This document shows, piece after piece, positions 1 through 8,800 of a DNA stretch of 64,000 nucleotides (within the stretch, counting starts at the first letter, position 1; each line of letters starts with the position of its first letter). The DNA comes from Nocardia mangyaensis (lineage in GTDB: Bacteria; Actinomycetota; Actinomycetes; Mycobacteriales; Mycobacteriaceae). The notes under the pieces were generated by a model. The model saw nothing but the letters and a program-made list of their open reading frames with translations. It was not told where the DNA came from and did no database searches. The stretch spans positions 992,001 to 1,056,000 of the forward strand of contig NZ_CP018082.1 of assembly GCF_001886715.1 (NCBI RefSeq). Reading direction: 5' to 3'. Both the position numbers and the translations under genes were made by a program.

Positions 1-208
1 GCACGATGCTGCTGCGCAGCGCCTCGGCCTCGGCCTCGCTCAGCCCCGCGGTGGACAGCACCTGCTTGATCGCGACTTCCCGGTTCAGCAGCCGGTCGGT
101 CGCGAGCCAGACCGCGCCCATGCCACCGCCGCCCAGTTTCGACTGCAGGCGGTAGCGGCCCGCGACCAGGTAGTCGGGGCCGATATGGGGACGGGCACGT
201 TCGGTCAC
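1..208 (-). CDS. Serine/threonine protein kinase, N-terminal part (cut by window edge)
   Basis: Only the first 69 codons are present; the rest lies beyond the left edge. The GTG start at 208 gives a protein with a GRYRLQSKLGGGGMGAVW glycine-rich loop at about residues 17-34 and REVAIKQV carrying the ATP-anchoring lysine, the first two subdomains of a Hanks-type kinase. No transmembrane or sensor part can be judged. It is divergent from imuA' with about 210 bases between the start codons. The kinase family is clear; which Pkn it is cannot be said. Confidence 0.85.
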   Translation of the reverse strand, partial: MTERARPHIGPDYLVAGRYRLQSKLGGGGMGAVWLATDRLLNREVAIKQVLSTAGLSEAEAEALRSSIV

Positions 209-317
209 GGGTGCGAGGGTAGTCGAACATGCCGCTGACTGGCGGGTATCCCCGTGTCCGGGTATAAGGCGTCCCGCCGTGGACACGAGGTGGGGGTGGG
301 TGTCACCCTGGTCGCGT

Positions 318-333
318 TCGAACGTATATTCGA
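318..333 (+). promoter_or_regulatory. LexA (SOS) box of imuA'
   Basis: TCGAAC-GTAT-ATTCGA matches the mycobacterial LexA operator TCGAAC-N4-GTTCGA with one mismatch. A -10-like TATATT (325-330) lies inside the box and TACGAT (335-340) just after it, so LexA bound here would block the promoter. The imuA' start is about 90 bases downstream. Confidence 0.8.
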
Positions 334-420
334 ATACGATCGATAGCTGGAACGGTGCTGACTGTTCCGGCGTGGGGCGGTTCGCCGCTCGCGGGTCCAT
401 CGTGGAAGTAGGTGGTTTTG

Positions 421-1161
421 ATGGGTTCGGATGCGTTGTCGCCCGATCAGGGCACGCTCGACGAGCTGCGCAGGCGAATGGCCGCGATACCGGGGCGCGG
501 TGAGTCCGCGTCCGGTCGAATACCCCGTGAACAGCGATTTCGGCGCGACATGCTGCCGGTGCCCGCGCCGCTGGTCGATCTGCTGCCCGATGGTGGGCTG
601 CCCAAGGGCGCGGTGATCGCCTACTCCGGCGCGCATTCGCTGTTGACCGGTCTGCTCGCCGAGGTGACCGCGCACGGCGGCCACGCCGCGGTCATCGGCC
701 TGCCCCGGCTCGGTTTGCTGGCTGCCGCCGAAATGGGTGCCCAACTGTCCCGGCTGGCGGTGATCGCCGACCCAGGGCCCGATCCCGCCGAGGTCGCCGC
801 GGTCCTGCTCGACGGCCTCGACCTGGTGGTCCTCGGTCTCGGCGGGCTCGCCGTGCCGCCCGCCCGCTGCCGTGTCCTGGCCGCCCGGGCCCGCAATCGC
901 GGCGCCACCCTGGTCGTCGCCGGCGGCGAATGGACCAACCCGTCGCTGCGCCTGGACTCCCGCGTCACCGGCTACCGCGGCCTCGGCCCCGGGCGCGGCC
1001 GCCTGCGCTCGGTCTGCCTCGATGTGCGCGTCAGCGCCAAGGCGGGCCCACCCCGCCACGGTCACATCGACCTGTGCGCCCGGCCCGGTCGCACCGAATG
1101 GCAGACCCGCGAAACCGTCCGCGTCGCCGAAGTGCCCGCACTACACGAGGCGGTCTCGTGA
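421..1161 (+). CDS. imuA': ImuA' (mutasome accessory factor, RecA-fold)
   Basis: A 246-residue protein resembling mycobacterial Rv3395c, which works with ImuB and DnaE2 in damage-induced mutagenesis. Recognisable parts are LPDGGLPKGAVIAYSG, a degenerate nucleotide-binding loop region, and the hydrophobic VVLGLGGLAVP strand. The loop lacks a clean Walker A GKT, as is usual in this family, so ATPase activity is doubtful. The ATG at 421 is chosen because AGGTGG lies about 6 bases upstream; a GTG nine bases earlier is the alternative. It sits behind a LexA box and ahead of imuB. Confidence 0.85.
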   Translation: MGSDALSPDQGTLDELRRRMAAIPGRGESASGRIPREQRFRRDMLPVPAPLVDLLPDGGLPKGAVIAYSGAHSLLTGLLAEVTAHGGHAAVIGLPRLGLLAAAEMGAQLSRLAVIADPGPDPAEVAAVLLDGLDLVVLGLGGLAVPPARCRVLAARARNRGATLVVAGGEWTNPSLRLDSRVTGYRGLGPGRGRLRSVCLDVRVSAKAGPPRHGHIDLCARPGRTEWQTRETVRVAEVPALHEAVS

Positions 1162-1400
1162 CCGCCGCGTTCGGCCTGGGTCGATGGAGGTGATGCGACC
1201 TGCCGCCTCCCCGGTGCCTGCCGGGCGATCACCGCTTGCCCTGCGCTCGCACGCTCTGGGGAACGCCTTTCCAGCCAACGGTTTCCCCTGCTTCCATCGC
1301 TCGTCCAGGTCTTCGGCGGTGACTCGTCGTCGAGGCGCAACGCGTGTCCGGCTCGGTGTCCTGACGCAGGTGCTCACGGTGCGGCGGGCCCGGTCCGGCG

Positions 1401-3029
1401 ATGGGGCGGCCGTGGTGGCGGATCGGGCTGCGGCGTCGCGTGTCGGGCGGTGTCGTTGTGGCGCACGGTGATCGGGTGTTGGCGGTGTGGTGCCCGGACT
1501 GGGCGGCGGTCGCGGCGGCGGCGGTGGCCGGGGTGGGTGCGGATCGGCCGGTGGCGGTGTTGCGGGGGAATCGGGTGGTGGTGTGTTCGGCGGTCGCGCG
1601 GGGTGCGGGGGTGCGCCGCGGGATGCGACGTCGGGAGGCGCAGGGGTGCTGTCCGGAACTGCTGGTCGCCCAGGAGGATCCGGATCGGGACGCGCGCCTG
1701 TTCGAGTCGGTGGCCGGTGCGGTCGACGCGACGGTGCCGGGAGTCGAGGTGTTGCGGCCGGGGCTCATCGTGCTCGGGGCACGCGGCGCGGCACGGTATT
1801 TCGGCTCGGAAGAGGCCGCGGCGGAGCAGTTGATCGACGCGGTCGCCGTGGCGGGGGCCGAGGCGCAGATCGGGATCGCCGACGTCCTGTCGACGGCGGT
1901 GCTCGCGGCCAGGGGCGGGGCGATCGTGCCACTGGGGGAGGGGACGCGCTACCTCGCGCCGCTACCGGTGTCGGAGCTCGCGGTCGAACCGAGTCTGGCC
2001 GCTCCGGAACGCGCCGACCTGGTCGACCTGTTGCACCGCTTGGGGTTACGCCGCATCGGGGATTTCGCACGCCTGTCACCCGCCGAGGTGGCTTCCCGGT
2101 TCGGCGCCGACGCCGTGCGCGCGCACCGCATCGCCCGCGCCCTGCCGGAACGTCCGCCGTCGGCGCGGCCACCCGCCCCGGAACTGACCGTGGACCTGGA
2201 CTGCGATCCGCCCATCGACCGGGTCGACGCGGCCGCCTTCGCGGGCAGGCAGCTGTCCACCCGGCTGCACGCGGTCCTGTCGGCGGTGGGGGTGGCCTGC
2301 ACCCGGCTCGCGATCTCGGCCCGCACCGAGGCGGGCGAGGAGCTCACCAGGATCTGGCGCTGTGCCCGCCCGCTCACCGCACCCGACACCGCCGACCGCG
2401 TCCGCTGGCAACTCGACGGCTGGCTCACCCACCGCGACCGCCCCACCGCGCCGATCATCGCGCTGCGCTTGGAACCGGTCGAGGTGGTCGCCGCGGACGC
2501 CCTGCAGCTCGGGCTGTGGGGCGGTGAGGGCGAGGAGGCCGAACGCGCCCGCCGGGTCCTGGTCCGGGTGCAGGGCCTGCTCGGCGGCGAGGCGGTCCGC
2601 ATTGGTGTGCTCAGCGGCGGTCGCGGCCCCGCCGAACGCGTCACCATGATCGCCCTCGGCGACGAACTAGCCCCTGCCGCCGACCCGGCCCAGCCCTGGC
2701 CCGGTCGCCTCCCCGAACCGGCCCCCACCCTGCTGCTCCTGCACCGCCCCACCGTGTGCCTGACCGCCGCCGACGGTACCGACGTTCTGGTCACCGACCG
2801 CGGCCTGTTCACCGCCGACCCCGCTCGCCTGCACTGGGGCAGCAAGCAGTGGGCGCTACTCGGCTGGGCAGGCCCGTGGCCGGTCACCGAACGCTGGTGG
2901 TCCACCGCCGACCACCCCACTGTCGCGATCCGCGCCCAAGTCCAACTCGACGCCGAACCCACCGAGATCCGCGCAGTGCTACTCGTCTTCGACGACCACA
3001 CCTGGCACGCGGAGGGCGTCTACGAGTAG
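1401..3029 (+). CDS. imuB: ImuB, Y-family polymerase-like mutasome hub
   Basis: A 542-residue Y-family polymerase-like protein resembling Rv3394c. ImuB is catalytically inactive in mycobacteria and acts as the hub binding ImuA', DnaE2 and the sliding clamp. The N-terminus reads VLAVWCPDW where active polymerases have the acidic DxD motif, consistent with inactivity. QLGLWG at about residues 369-374 matches the clamp-binding motif QLPLWG. Helix-hairpin-helix-like and little-finger regions lie between. The start is uncertain: the only ATG is 1401, GTG codons at 1440 and 1458 are better by family alignment, and none has a good ribosome-binding site. The 239-base gap after imuA' is unexplained. 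Confidence 0.88.
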   Translation: MGRPWWRIGLRRRVSGGVVVAHGDRVLAVWCPDWAAVAAAAVAGVGADRPVAVLRGNRVVVCSAVARGAGVRRGMRRREAQGCCPELLVAQEDPDRDARLFESVAGAVDATVPGVEVLRPGLIVLGARGAARYFGSEEAAAEQLIDAVAVAGAEAQIGIADVLSTAVLAARGGAIVPLGEGTRYLAPLPVSELAVEPSLAAPERADLVDLLHRLGLRRIGDFARLSPAEVASRFGADAVRAHRIARALPERPPSARPPAPELTVDLDCDPPIDRVDAAAFAGRQLSTRLHAVLSAVGVACTRLAISARTEAGEELTRIWRCARPLTAPDTADRVRWQLDGWLTHRDRPTAPIIALRLEPVEVVAADALQLGLWGGEGEEAERARRVLVRVQGLLGGEAVRIGVLSGGRGPAERVTMIALGDELAPAADPAQPWPGRLPEPAPTLLLLHRPTVCLTAADGTDVLVTDRGLFTADPARLHWGSKQWALLGWAGPWPVTERWWSTADHPTVAIRAQVQLDAEPTEIRAVLLVFDDHTWHAEGVYE

Positions 3030-3105
3030 CCCCGGTCCCGGCTCTAAAGTGAAATGGACGCCTATCGGACTCTCGGGTTTCGAGTCGCCGCGTAAGGAGA
3101 CACCT

Positions 3106-4068
3106 GTGACCCCCTTCGACGGTCTGTCGTGTACCGCGGCCTCTGCCGACCTTCCGATGCTCGGTACCGCGGCCCACGTCACCGGCTGGCTGTGCGTCGA
3201 GCACCCCGGCGCCTGGGGGCGCGACGTGCTCGGTGACGAGGTGCTCGGCCCGGAGATCACCGCCGAACTGGCCGCCCGCAGCACCGCCGCGCATGTCCGC
3301 CCGACGCTGATCCGGCGCCCCGGCCGCAACGAGTTCACCGGCACCCGCACGGTCCTGCTGGCCGCCTCGCGCCCCCAGGGTTCCTGGTGCGAGCGGTTCG
3401 AGATCACCGACCTGCGCGAACTGTTCGACATCGACCTGCGTCTCGTCGACGGCCCGGCACCGGGAATCGGTGCGCCCGTGGACGGTCCGGTGGTCCTGGT
3501 CTGCGCTCACGGCAAACGCGACCAGTGCTGCGCGCGCCTGGGCCGCCCGATCGCCGCCGCCCTCGCCACCGAGAACCCCGGCCGGGTCTGGGAGGCCTCC
3601 CACACCGGCGGCCACCGCCTCGCACCCGCCGTCGTCCTGCTCCCCTCGGGCCTCACCTACGGTCGCCTCGACATCCCCGCCGCCCACGCCGCCCTCGCGG
3701 CCGCCGAGTCAGGCCAGGTCTCGCTGACCGGCCTGCGCGGCCGCGGCTGCTACGACCCCATTGCCCAACTGGCCGAAGTGGCAGTGCGCGAACAACTTCC
3801 ACCCACCCCGCTCGACGACCTCACCGTCCACCCCGACGACGACCCGACTCCAGCGGGCACCACCCCGGGATCCGACCCGACAGTCGCGGGCACCGCCCTC
3901 GTCGCCCACCGCGATGGCCGCCGCTGGCGCGTCACCGCCCGCACCGTTGCCGCCGTCCCGAGGCAGGCCAGCTGTGGTGGCGCCCCGAAACCCGCAACCT
4001 ACCTGGAACCGGCCGCCGTACAACAACTTCCACACCTGTCACCTGCTGAGCATCCCGCCACGATCTGA
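3106..4068 (+). CDS. Sucrase/ferredoxin-like family protein
   Basis: A 320-residue cytoplasmic protein of the sucrase/ferredoxin-like family, thioredoxin-fold proteins thought to bind a 2Fe-2S cluster. The cysteines of VCAHGKRDQCC (C133, C141, C142) followed by HTGGHR are the expected ligand region. The GTG at 3106 is chosen because AAGGAGA (3094-3100) precedes it at ideal spacing. The C-terminus is proline-rich and variable. No substrate or partner can be deduced, and the name sucrase is historical. It is followed by a convergent short-chain dehydrogenase gene. Confidence 0.75.
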   Translation: MTPFDGLSCTAASADLPMLGTAAHVTGWLCVEHPGAWGRDVLGDEVLGPEITAELAARSTAAHVRPTLIRRPGRNEFTGTRTVLLAASRPQGSWCERFEITDLRELFDIDLRLVDGPAPGIGAPVDGPVVLVCAHGKRDQCCARLGRPIAAALATENPGRVWEASHTGGHRLAPAVVLLPSGLTYGRLDIPAAHAALAAAESGQVSLTGLRGRGCYDPIAQLAEVAVREQLPPTPLDDLTVHPDDDPTPAGTTPGSDPTVAGTALVAHRDGRRWRVTARTVAAVPRQASCGGAPKPATYLEPAAVQQLPHLSPAEHPATI

Positions 4069-4166
4069 CGCCGGTCGTCCGGCCAGCGTGCGTGATGGAC
4101 TGCCGAATCCCCTTTCGTCGACGGATCCAGTGGCGTACGCGGGCCGGATCGTCACGACGCGATGCT

Positions 4167-4236
4167 GGACAGTCGATCATCAGGCGCTCAGGTGAGCATC
4201 GGCCGAGAAATGACGCCAACCAGTGCCTGGTGATCA
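4167..4236. repeat. Dispersed inverted-repeat element, copy 1 (convergent gene ends)
   Basis: GGACAGTCGATCATCAGGC (4167-4185) is followed about 40 bases later by the inverted relative AGTGCCTGGTGATCA (to 4236), which also folds as ACCAG-TGC-CTGGT. A 19-base relative with one mismatch occurs inverted at 11756-11774. Both lie between the ends of two convergent genes, suggesting a 3'-end or terminator-related element. Confidence 0.5.
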
Positions 4237-4247
4237 AACGCCCAGGT

Positions 4248-5219
4248 TCACCAGTGGGTGCCGGGGACCCAGCGGGCGGCGCGGCGGAGGGCGGTGCCGG
4301 TGAGTTTGCGGGCGGTCGAGGTGGTGGGACGATCGGCGTGGGGGGTGGCCGATTCCGGGACGGGTTCGGGTGTTTCACCTTTGGCGGCGGGGGAGTCGGG
4401 GAGGGCGCGGTAGTAGCGATGCAGGATGCGGTCGCGGAGTTTGGGGGTGATGATGCCGCCGTATTCGGCGATCGTGCCGAGGGGGACGTCGATACGCTTG
4501 GGGCGTTCGGTGAGGGCGCGCACGATGGTGCCCGCCGCCCACTCCGGGGATTCGGAGGGCCCCTGGTCGCCGCTGGGCGTGATCATGGGAGTGCGCACGA
4601 GCGGCATGTGGATCGTGGTGAAAGTGACGCCGTCGGCGAGGGTTTCGACCGCGGCGACCTCGGTGAACTTGTCCAGTGCCGCTTTGCTGGCGAGGTAGGC
4701 GGAGAAGCGCGGGGTGGCGACCTGCACGCCCGCGGAGGAGATGTTGACGATGTGGCCGAAGCCACGCTCGCGCATCTGCGGCAGCAATGCCAGGGTCATC
4801 CGCAGCGCGCCGAAGTAGTTGACCGCCATGGTGCGCTCGTAGTCGTGCAGGCGGTCGGTGGAGCGATGGATGGCGCGGCGGATGGACCGGCCCGCGTTGT
4901 TGACCAGCATGTCGACATGGCCGTGCTGGTCGAGGATGGTCTTGACGGTCGAATCGACGGATTCGGAATCGGTGACATCGCACTGGTAGCCGTGGGCGTC
5001 ACCGCCGGCGTCGAGGATCTCGGTGACCACCGCGGCCAGCTCGTCACCGCGGCGGGCGAGGAGGAAGACCGAGGCGCCCTTGTCGGCGACCGCGAGCGCG
5101 GCGGCCCGCCCGATCCCGGACGACGCGCCGGTGATCACGACATGCCTGCCGGTCAGATCGCGTCGCCGCCGCCCGCCACGGCCTTGTTCAGTGGGAGAAC
5201 CTGGAGAAACCTGAGACAT
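4248..5219 (-). CDS. Short-chain dehydrogenase/reductase (SDR)
   Basis: A 323-residue classical SDR. It has the cofactor-binding GASSGIGRAA at about residues 32-41, NNAG, the catalytic ISSAG serine and the YLASK tyrosine-lysine pair, then an SDR-atypical C-terminal extension with a helical AALRRAARWVPG-like end. The substrate is unknown; similar actinobacterial enzymes act on lipids or fatty acyl derivatives. The ATG at 5219 follows AAGGAG (5225-5230 on this strand) with 5-base spacing; a GTG one codon earlier is possible. A 22-base palindrome sits just upstream, so regulation by a TetR-type repressor is likely. Divergent from the SOS-controlled TPR gene. Confidence 0.85.
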   Translation of the reverse strand: MSQVSPGSPTEQGRGGRRRRDLTGRHVVITGASSGIGRAAALAVADKGASVFLLARRGDELAAVVTEILDAGGDAHGYQCDVTDSESVDSTVKTILDQHGHVDMLVNNAGRSIRRAIHRSTDRLHDYERTMAVNYFGALRMTLALLPQMRERGFGHIVNISSAGVQVATPRFSAYLASKAALDKFTEVAAVETLADGVTFTTIHMPLVRTPMITPSGDQGPSESPEWAAGTIVRALTERPKRIDVPLGTIAEYGGIITPKLRDRILHRYYRALPDSPAAKGETPEPVPESATPHADRPTTSTARKLTGTALRRAARWVPGTHW

Positions 5220-5247
5220 CACTGCTCCTTTGCAGCTCGTTCCCTAT

Positions 5248-5269
5248 GAACTTACTCCAAAGTAAGTTC
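5248..5269. promoter_or_regulatory. Perfect palindrome, candidate TetR-type operator
   Basis: GAACTTACT and AGTAAGTTC are perfect 9-base inverted arms separated by CCAA. The site is 28 bases upstream of the SDR start, where a repressor would cover the promoter. The regulator is not encoded next to it. The N4-spaced, AT-rich core is typical of TetR-family operators. Confidence 0.6.
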
Positions 5270-5292
5270 GGGAACCAGACCCTTCGAAAAAC

Positions 5293-5308
5293 TCGAAAAT
5301 ATGTTCGA
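5293..5308 (+). promoter_or_regulatory. LexA (SOS) box 1 of the TPR gene-dnaE2 unit
   Basis: TCGAAA-ATAT-GTTCGA differs from the TCGAAC-N4-GTTCGA consensus at one base. A -10-like TATGTT lies inside (5300-5305). Confidence 0.75.
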
Positions 5309-5325
5309 ACCCCTCTCGCCAACAT

Positions 5326-5341
5326 TCGAACGTATGTGCGA
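5326..5341 (+). promoter_or_regulatory. LexA (SOS) box 2 of the TPR gene-dnaE2 unit
   Basis: TCGAAC-GTAT-GTGCGA has one mismatch to consensus. It is 33 bases (about three helical turns) from box 1, so two LexA dimers could bind the same DNA face. It overlaps GATACT (5340-5345), a possible -10 that would place the transcript start at the ATG at 5352, i.e. a leaderless mRNA. Confidence 0.72.
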
Positions 5342-5351
5342 TACTGGGCCC

Positions 5352-5807
5352 ATGGCGGACGATCGGATGGCGGACATCTATGCCGCGGTGCGGCTCGGCG
5401 GATTCGACCCGGAAGCGGCGCGCAGAGCGCTCACCAAGCTCTGGGACGACATAGGGGAAGGCGGCGACCCGTTGCATCGCTGCGTGATCGCGCACCATCT
5501 GGCGGATGTGCAGGACCAGCCGGAGGATGCGTTGCGGTGGGACCAGCGGGCGCTGGCCGCGGTGTTCGGGCCCGGCATTCCGCTGGACGAGGGACTGCGC
5601 GGATTCCTGCCCTCGCTGTATCTGAACCTGGCCGACAGTCACCGCCGCGTCGGCGATTTCGAGATGGCGCGGATGCAGCTCGTCATCGCGCGCGGGCACC
5701 TGGACGTGCTCGCCAACGATGCCTACGGCGCGGTGATCCGCTCGGGTCTTGGCCATGTCGAGGCGGCGCTGGAGCTGCGATCGATGGAGCGGTTGCCCGC
5801 GAATTGA
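5352..5807 (+). CDS. Small TPR-like protein, likely SOS-induced, upstream of dnaE2
   Basis: A 151-residue, all-helical soluble protein with tetratricopeptide-like helices (for example HRCVIAHHLADVQ, LYLNLADSHRRVGDFEMARMQL). I recognise the actinobacterial hypothetical family but no assigned function. Two LexA boxes lie directly upstream. The gene ends 56 bases before dnaE2, on the same strand, with no LexA box or clear terminator between, so the two are probably cotranscribed. The ATG at 5352 is chosen because an earlier in-frame ATG at 5301 would place the boxes inside the gene. TPR folds usually bind proteins; a role with the mutasome is inference from context only. Confidence 0.75.
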   Translation: MADDRMADIYAAVRLGGFDPEAARRALTKLWDDIGEGGDPLHRCVIAHHLADVQDQPEDALRWDQRALAAVFGPGIPLDEGLRGFLPSLYLNLADSHRRVGDFEMARMQLVIARGHLDVLANDAYGAVIRSGLGHVEAALELRSMERLPAN

Positions 5808-5863
5808 GTGTCTGGCGCGGGGGAAGGTGGATGTGATGCGGGGGTCGTGAGAGGAGCCGGCGC

Positions 5864-8800
5864 GTGGGCTGGAGCAACGGTCCCCCGACCTGGTCGGAAC
5901 TGGAACGGGTGCTCTCGGGCAAGCCGAGCCGCCGCCCCGCCGAACAGATGCACCCCGGCGACGGTGGCGACAGCCCGGCCTGGTCGCGCAAACGAGGTGC
6001 GTACCAGGCGGGCTCGCTCGACCGCCCCGCCGAGCCGACCGTGTCTTACGCGGAATTGCATGCCCACTCGGCCTACAGTTTCCTCGACGGTGCGAGCCAG
6101 CCGGAGGAGTTGGTGGAGGAGGCGGTACGCCTCGGCCTCGAGGCGCTCGCGCTCACCGATCACAACGGGTTCTACGGGACCGTCCGGTTCGCCGAGGCGG
6201 CCAGGGAATATGGAATGCCAACGGTTTTCGGTGCCGAACTGTCACTGGGCACCGATGCGGAGGCGGCGCCGGGCCGTGGGGATGCGGTCCGGCGCCGTTC
6301 TGTTCCTCGGGGCGGTGTCCGCGCGACGCCGAACACCGAGCCGCTCGGTGCCTCCACGCGCAGGTCGGGCGATGACTCCGCCGCCGGGAGTGGGCGTGTG
6401 AGCGCCGCGCTGGGTGAGGAGCCCGCGCGCGGGCATATGTTTGCACCGGATTCACTGCCGCGCAATGGGTTTCCTGATCCAGCCGGCCCGCACCTGCTGG
6501 TGCTGGCACGGGGCCAGGAGGGGTACCGGCGACTCTCACGGGAGATGGCGGCGGCGCACATGGCGGCGGGGGAGAAGGGCGTCCTGCGCTATGACCTCGA
6601 CACCCTCGCCGCGGCCGCGGGTGGGCACTGGCACATTCTCACCGGCTGCCGGAAAGGCCACCTGCGCGCCGCGCTCGAACAGGACCTGCGCGACGGCGAC
6701 ACCCGGCTGACCAAAGCCGAAGCGGCCCTGCGTGACCTGGTCGAACGCTTCGGCGCCGACCGCGTGAGCGTCGAACTCACCCATCACGGCATCGCCACCG
6801 ACGACGAACGCAATGCCTACCTGATCGCCGTGGCCGATCGCCTCGGCATCCCGGTACTGGCCACCACCGGTGCGCACTTCGCCGCGCCGGCCCAGCGCCG
6901 CCGTGCGATGGCACTGGCCGCGATCCGGGCGCGGAGCAGTCTCGACGAGATGGCGGGCTGGCTGCCGTCCACCGGTGGCGCGCATCTGCGCTCGGGCGCG
7001 GAGATGGCGCGGCTGTTCGCCGAGCACCCGCACGCGGTGCGCACTGCGGCGGAGCTGGCTCGGGCGTGCGCTTTCGACCTGCGCCTGATCGCGCCCGAAC
7101 TGCCCCCGTTCGAGGTGCCCGACGGTCACGACGAGAACTCGTGGCTGCGTGAGCTCACGATGCGCGGCGCCGCGAAGCGTTACGGCCCGCCGGAGCGGAA
7201 CCCGCAGGCGTACCGGCAGATCGAGCACGAGCTCGCGGTGATCGAGAAGTTGACCTTCCCCGGCTATTTCCTGGTGGTGCACGACATCGTCGAGTTCTGC
7301 AAGGGCAACGACATCCTGTGCCAGGGCCGGGGCTCGGCCGCCAACTCCGCGGTCTGCTACGCCATCGGCATCACGAATGTGGACCCGGTGGGCAACAAGT
7401 TGCTGTTCGAACGGTTCCTCTCGGTCGATCGTGACGGCCCGCCCGACATCGACGTCGACATCGAGTCCGACCGGCGCGAGGAGGCGATCCAGCACGTCTA
7501 CGCCAAGTACGGCCGCGACTATGCCGCCCAGGTGGCGAACGTGATCACCTATCGCGGCAAGTCCTCGGTGCGCGATGCCGCACGCGCGCTGGGCTTTTCG
7601 CCGGGTCAGCAGGACGCGTGGAGCAAGCAGGTGAGTCGCTGGTCGGGAGTGGCCGCCGAGACGGGCACCGACATCCCGCCCGCGGTGCTCGAACTCGCCG
7701 GTGAACTCGACGGCCTGCCAAGGCATCTGGGGATCCACTCCGGCGGCATGGTGATCTGTGATCGCCCGATCGCCGACGTGTGCCCGGTGGAATGGGCGCG
7801 GATGGCCGGGCGCAGCGTGCTGCAGTGGGACAAGGACGATTGCGCCGCAGTGGGTTTGGTGAAGTTCGACCTGCTCGGCCTCGGCATGCTCTCCGCCCTG
7901 CACTACATGATCGACCTGGTGGCCGAGCACAAGGGCGAGCAGATCGAACTACACGCGCTCGATCTCACCGAAGCCGGTGTCTACGAGATGCTCTCGCGCG
8001 CCGACTCGATCGGGGTGTTCCAGGTGGAGTCGCGAGCGCAGATGGCGACGCTGCCCCGATTGAAGCCGCGCGAATTCTATGACCTCGTGGTGGAGGTGGC
8101 GCTGATCCGGCCGGGGCCCATTCAGGGTGGCTCGGTGCACCCGTACATCCGCAGGCGCAACGGCAAGGAGCCGGTCACCTACGACCATCCGGTGCTGGCG
8201 AAGACTTTGGAGCGCACCTACGGTGTCCCGCTGTTCCAGGAGCAGCTGATGCAGATGGCCATCGACGTCGCCGGTTTCACCCCCGCCGAAGCCGACCAGC
8301 TGCGTCGCGCCATGGGTTCCAAACGCTCGCCGGAGAAGATGCGGCGGCTCAAGGACCGGCTCTATCAGGGCATGTATGACCTGCACGGCATCACCGACGA
8401 GGTCGCCGACCGCATCTACGAGAAGCTCTACGCCTTCGCCAATTTCGGCTTTCCGGAAAGCCATTCGCAGAGCTTCGCCTCGCTCGTCTTCTACTCGGCC
8501 TGGTTCAAGCTGCACCACCCGGCCGCCTTCTGCGCGGGCCTGCTGCGTGCCCAGCCGATGGGCTTCTACTCCCCGCAGTCGCTGGTCGCCGACGCCCGCC
8601 GCCACGGGGTGCGGGTGCACGCCCCCGACATCAACGCCAGCCGCGCCGAACCCACCCTGGAGAACGCGGGCACCGAGATCCGCCTCGGCCTGTCCGGCGT
8701 GCGCCACATCGGCACCGACCTCGCCGACCGCATCGTCACCGCCCGCGTCGAACACGGCCCCTTCGCCTCCCTGCTCGACCTCACCGGCCGCGTGGAACTC

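Noticed and set aside
5284-5298. Third LexA box (TCGAAAAACTCGAA region)
   Set aside because: Half-sites have the wrong spacing (three bases) and share sequence with the adjacent true box.
6536-7930. Long open frame (464 codons) antisense to dnaE2
   Set aside because: Its codons mirror the GC-rich third positions of dnaE2; no ribosome-binding site, no family similarity.
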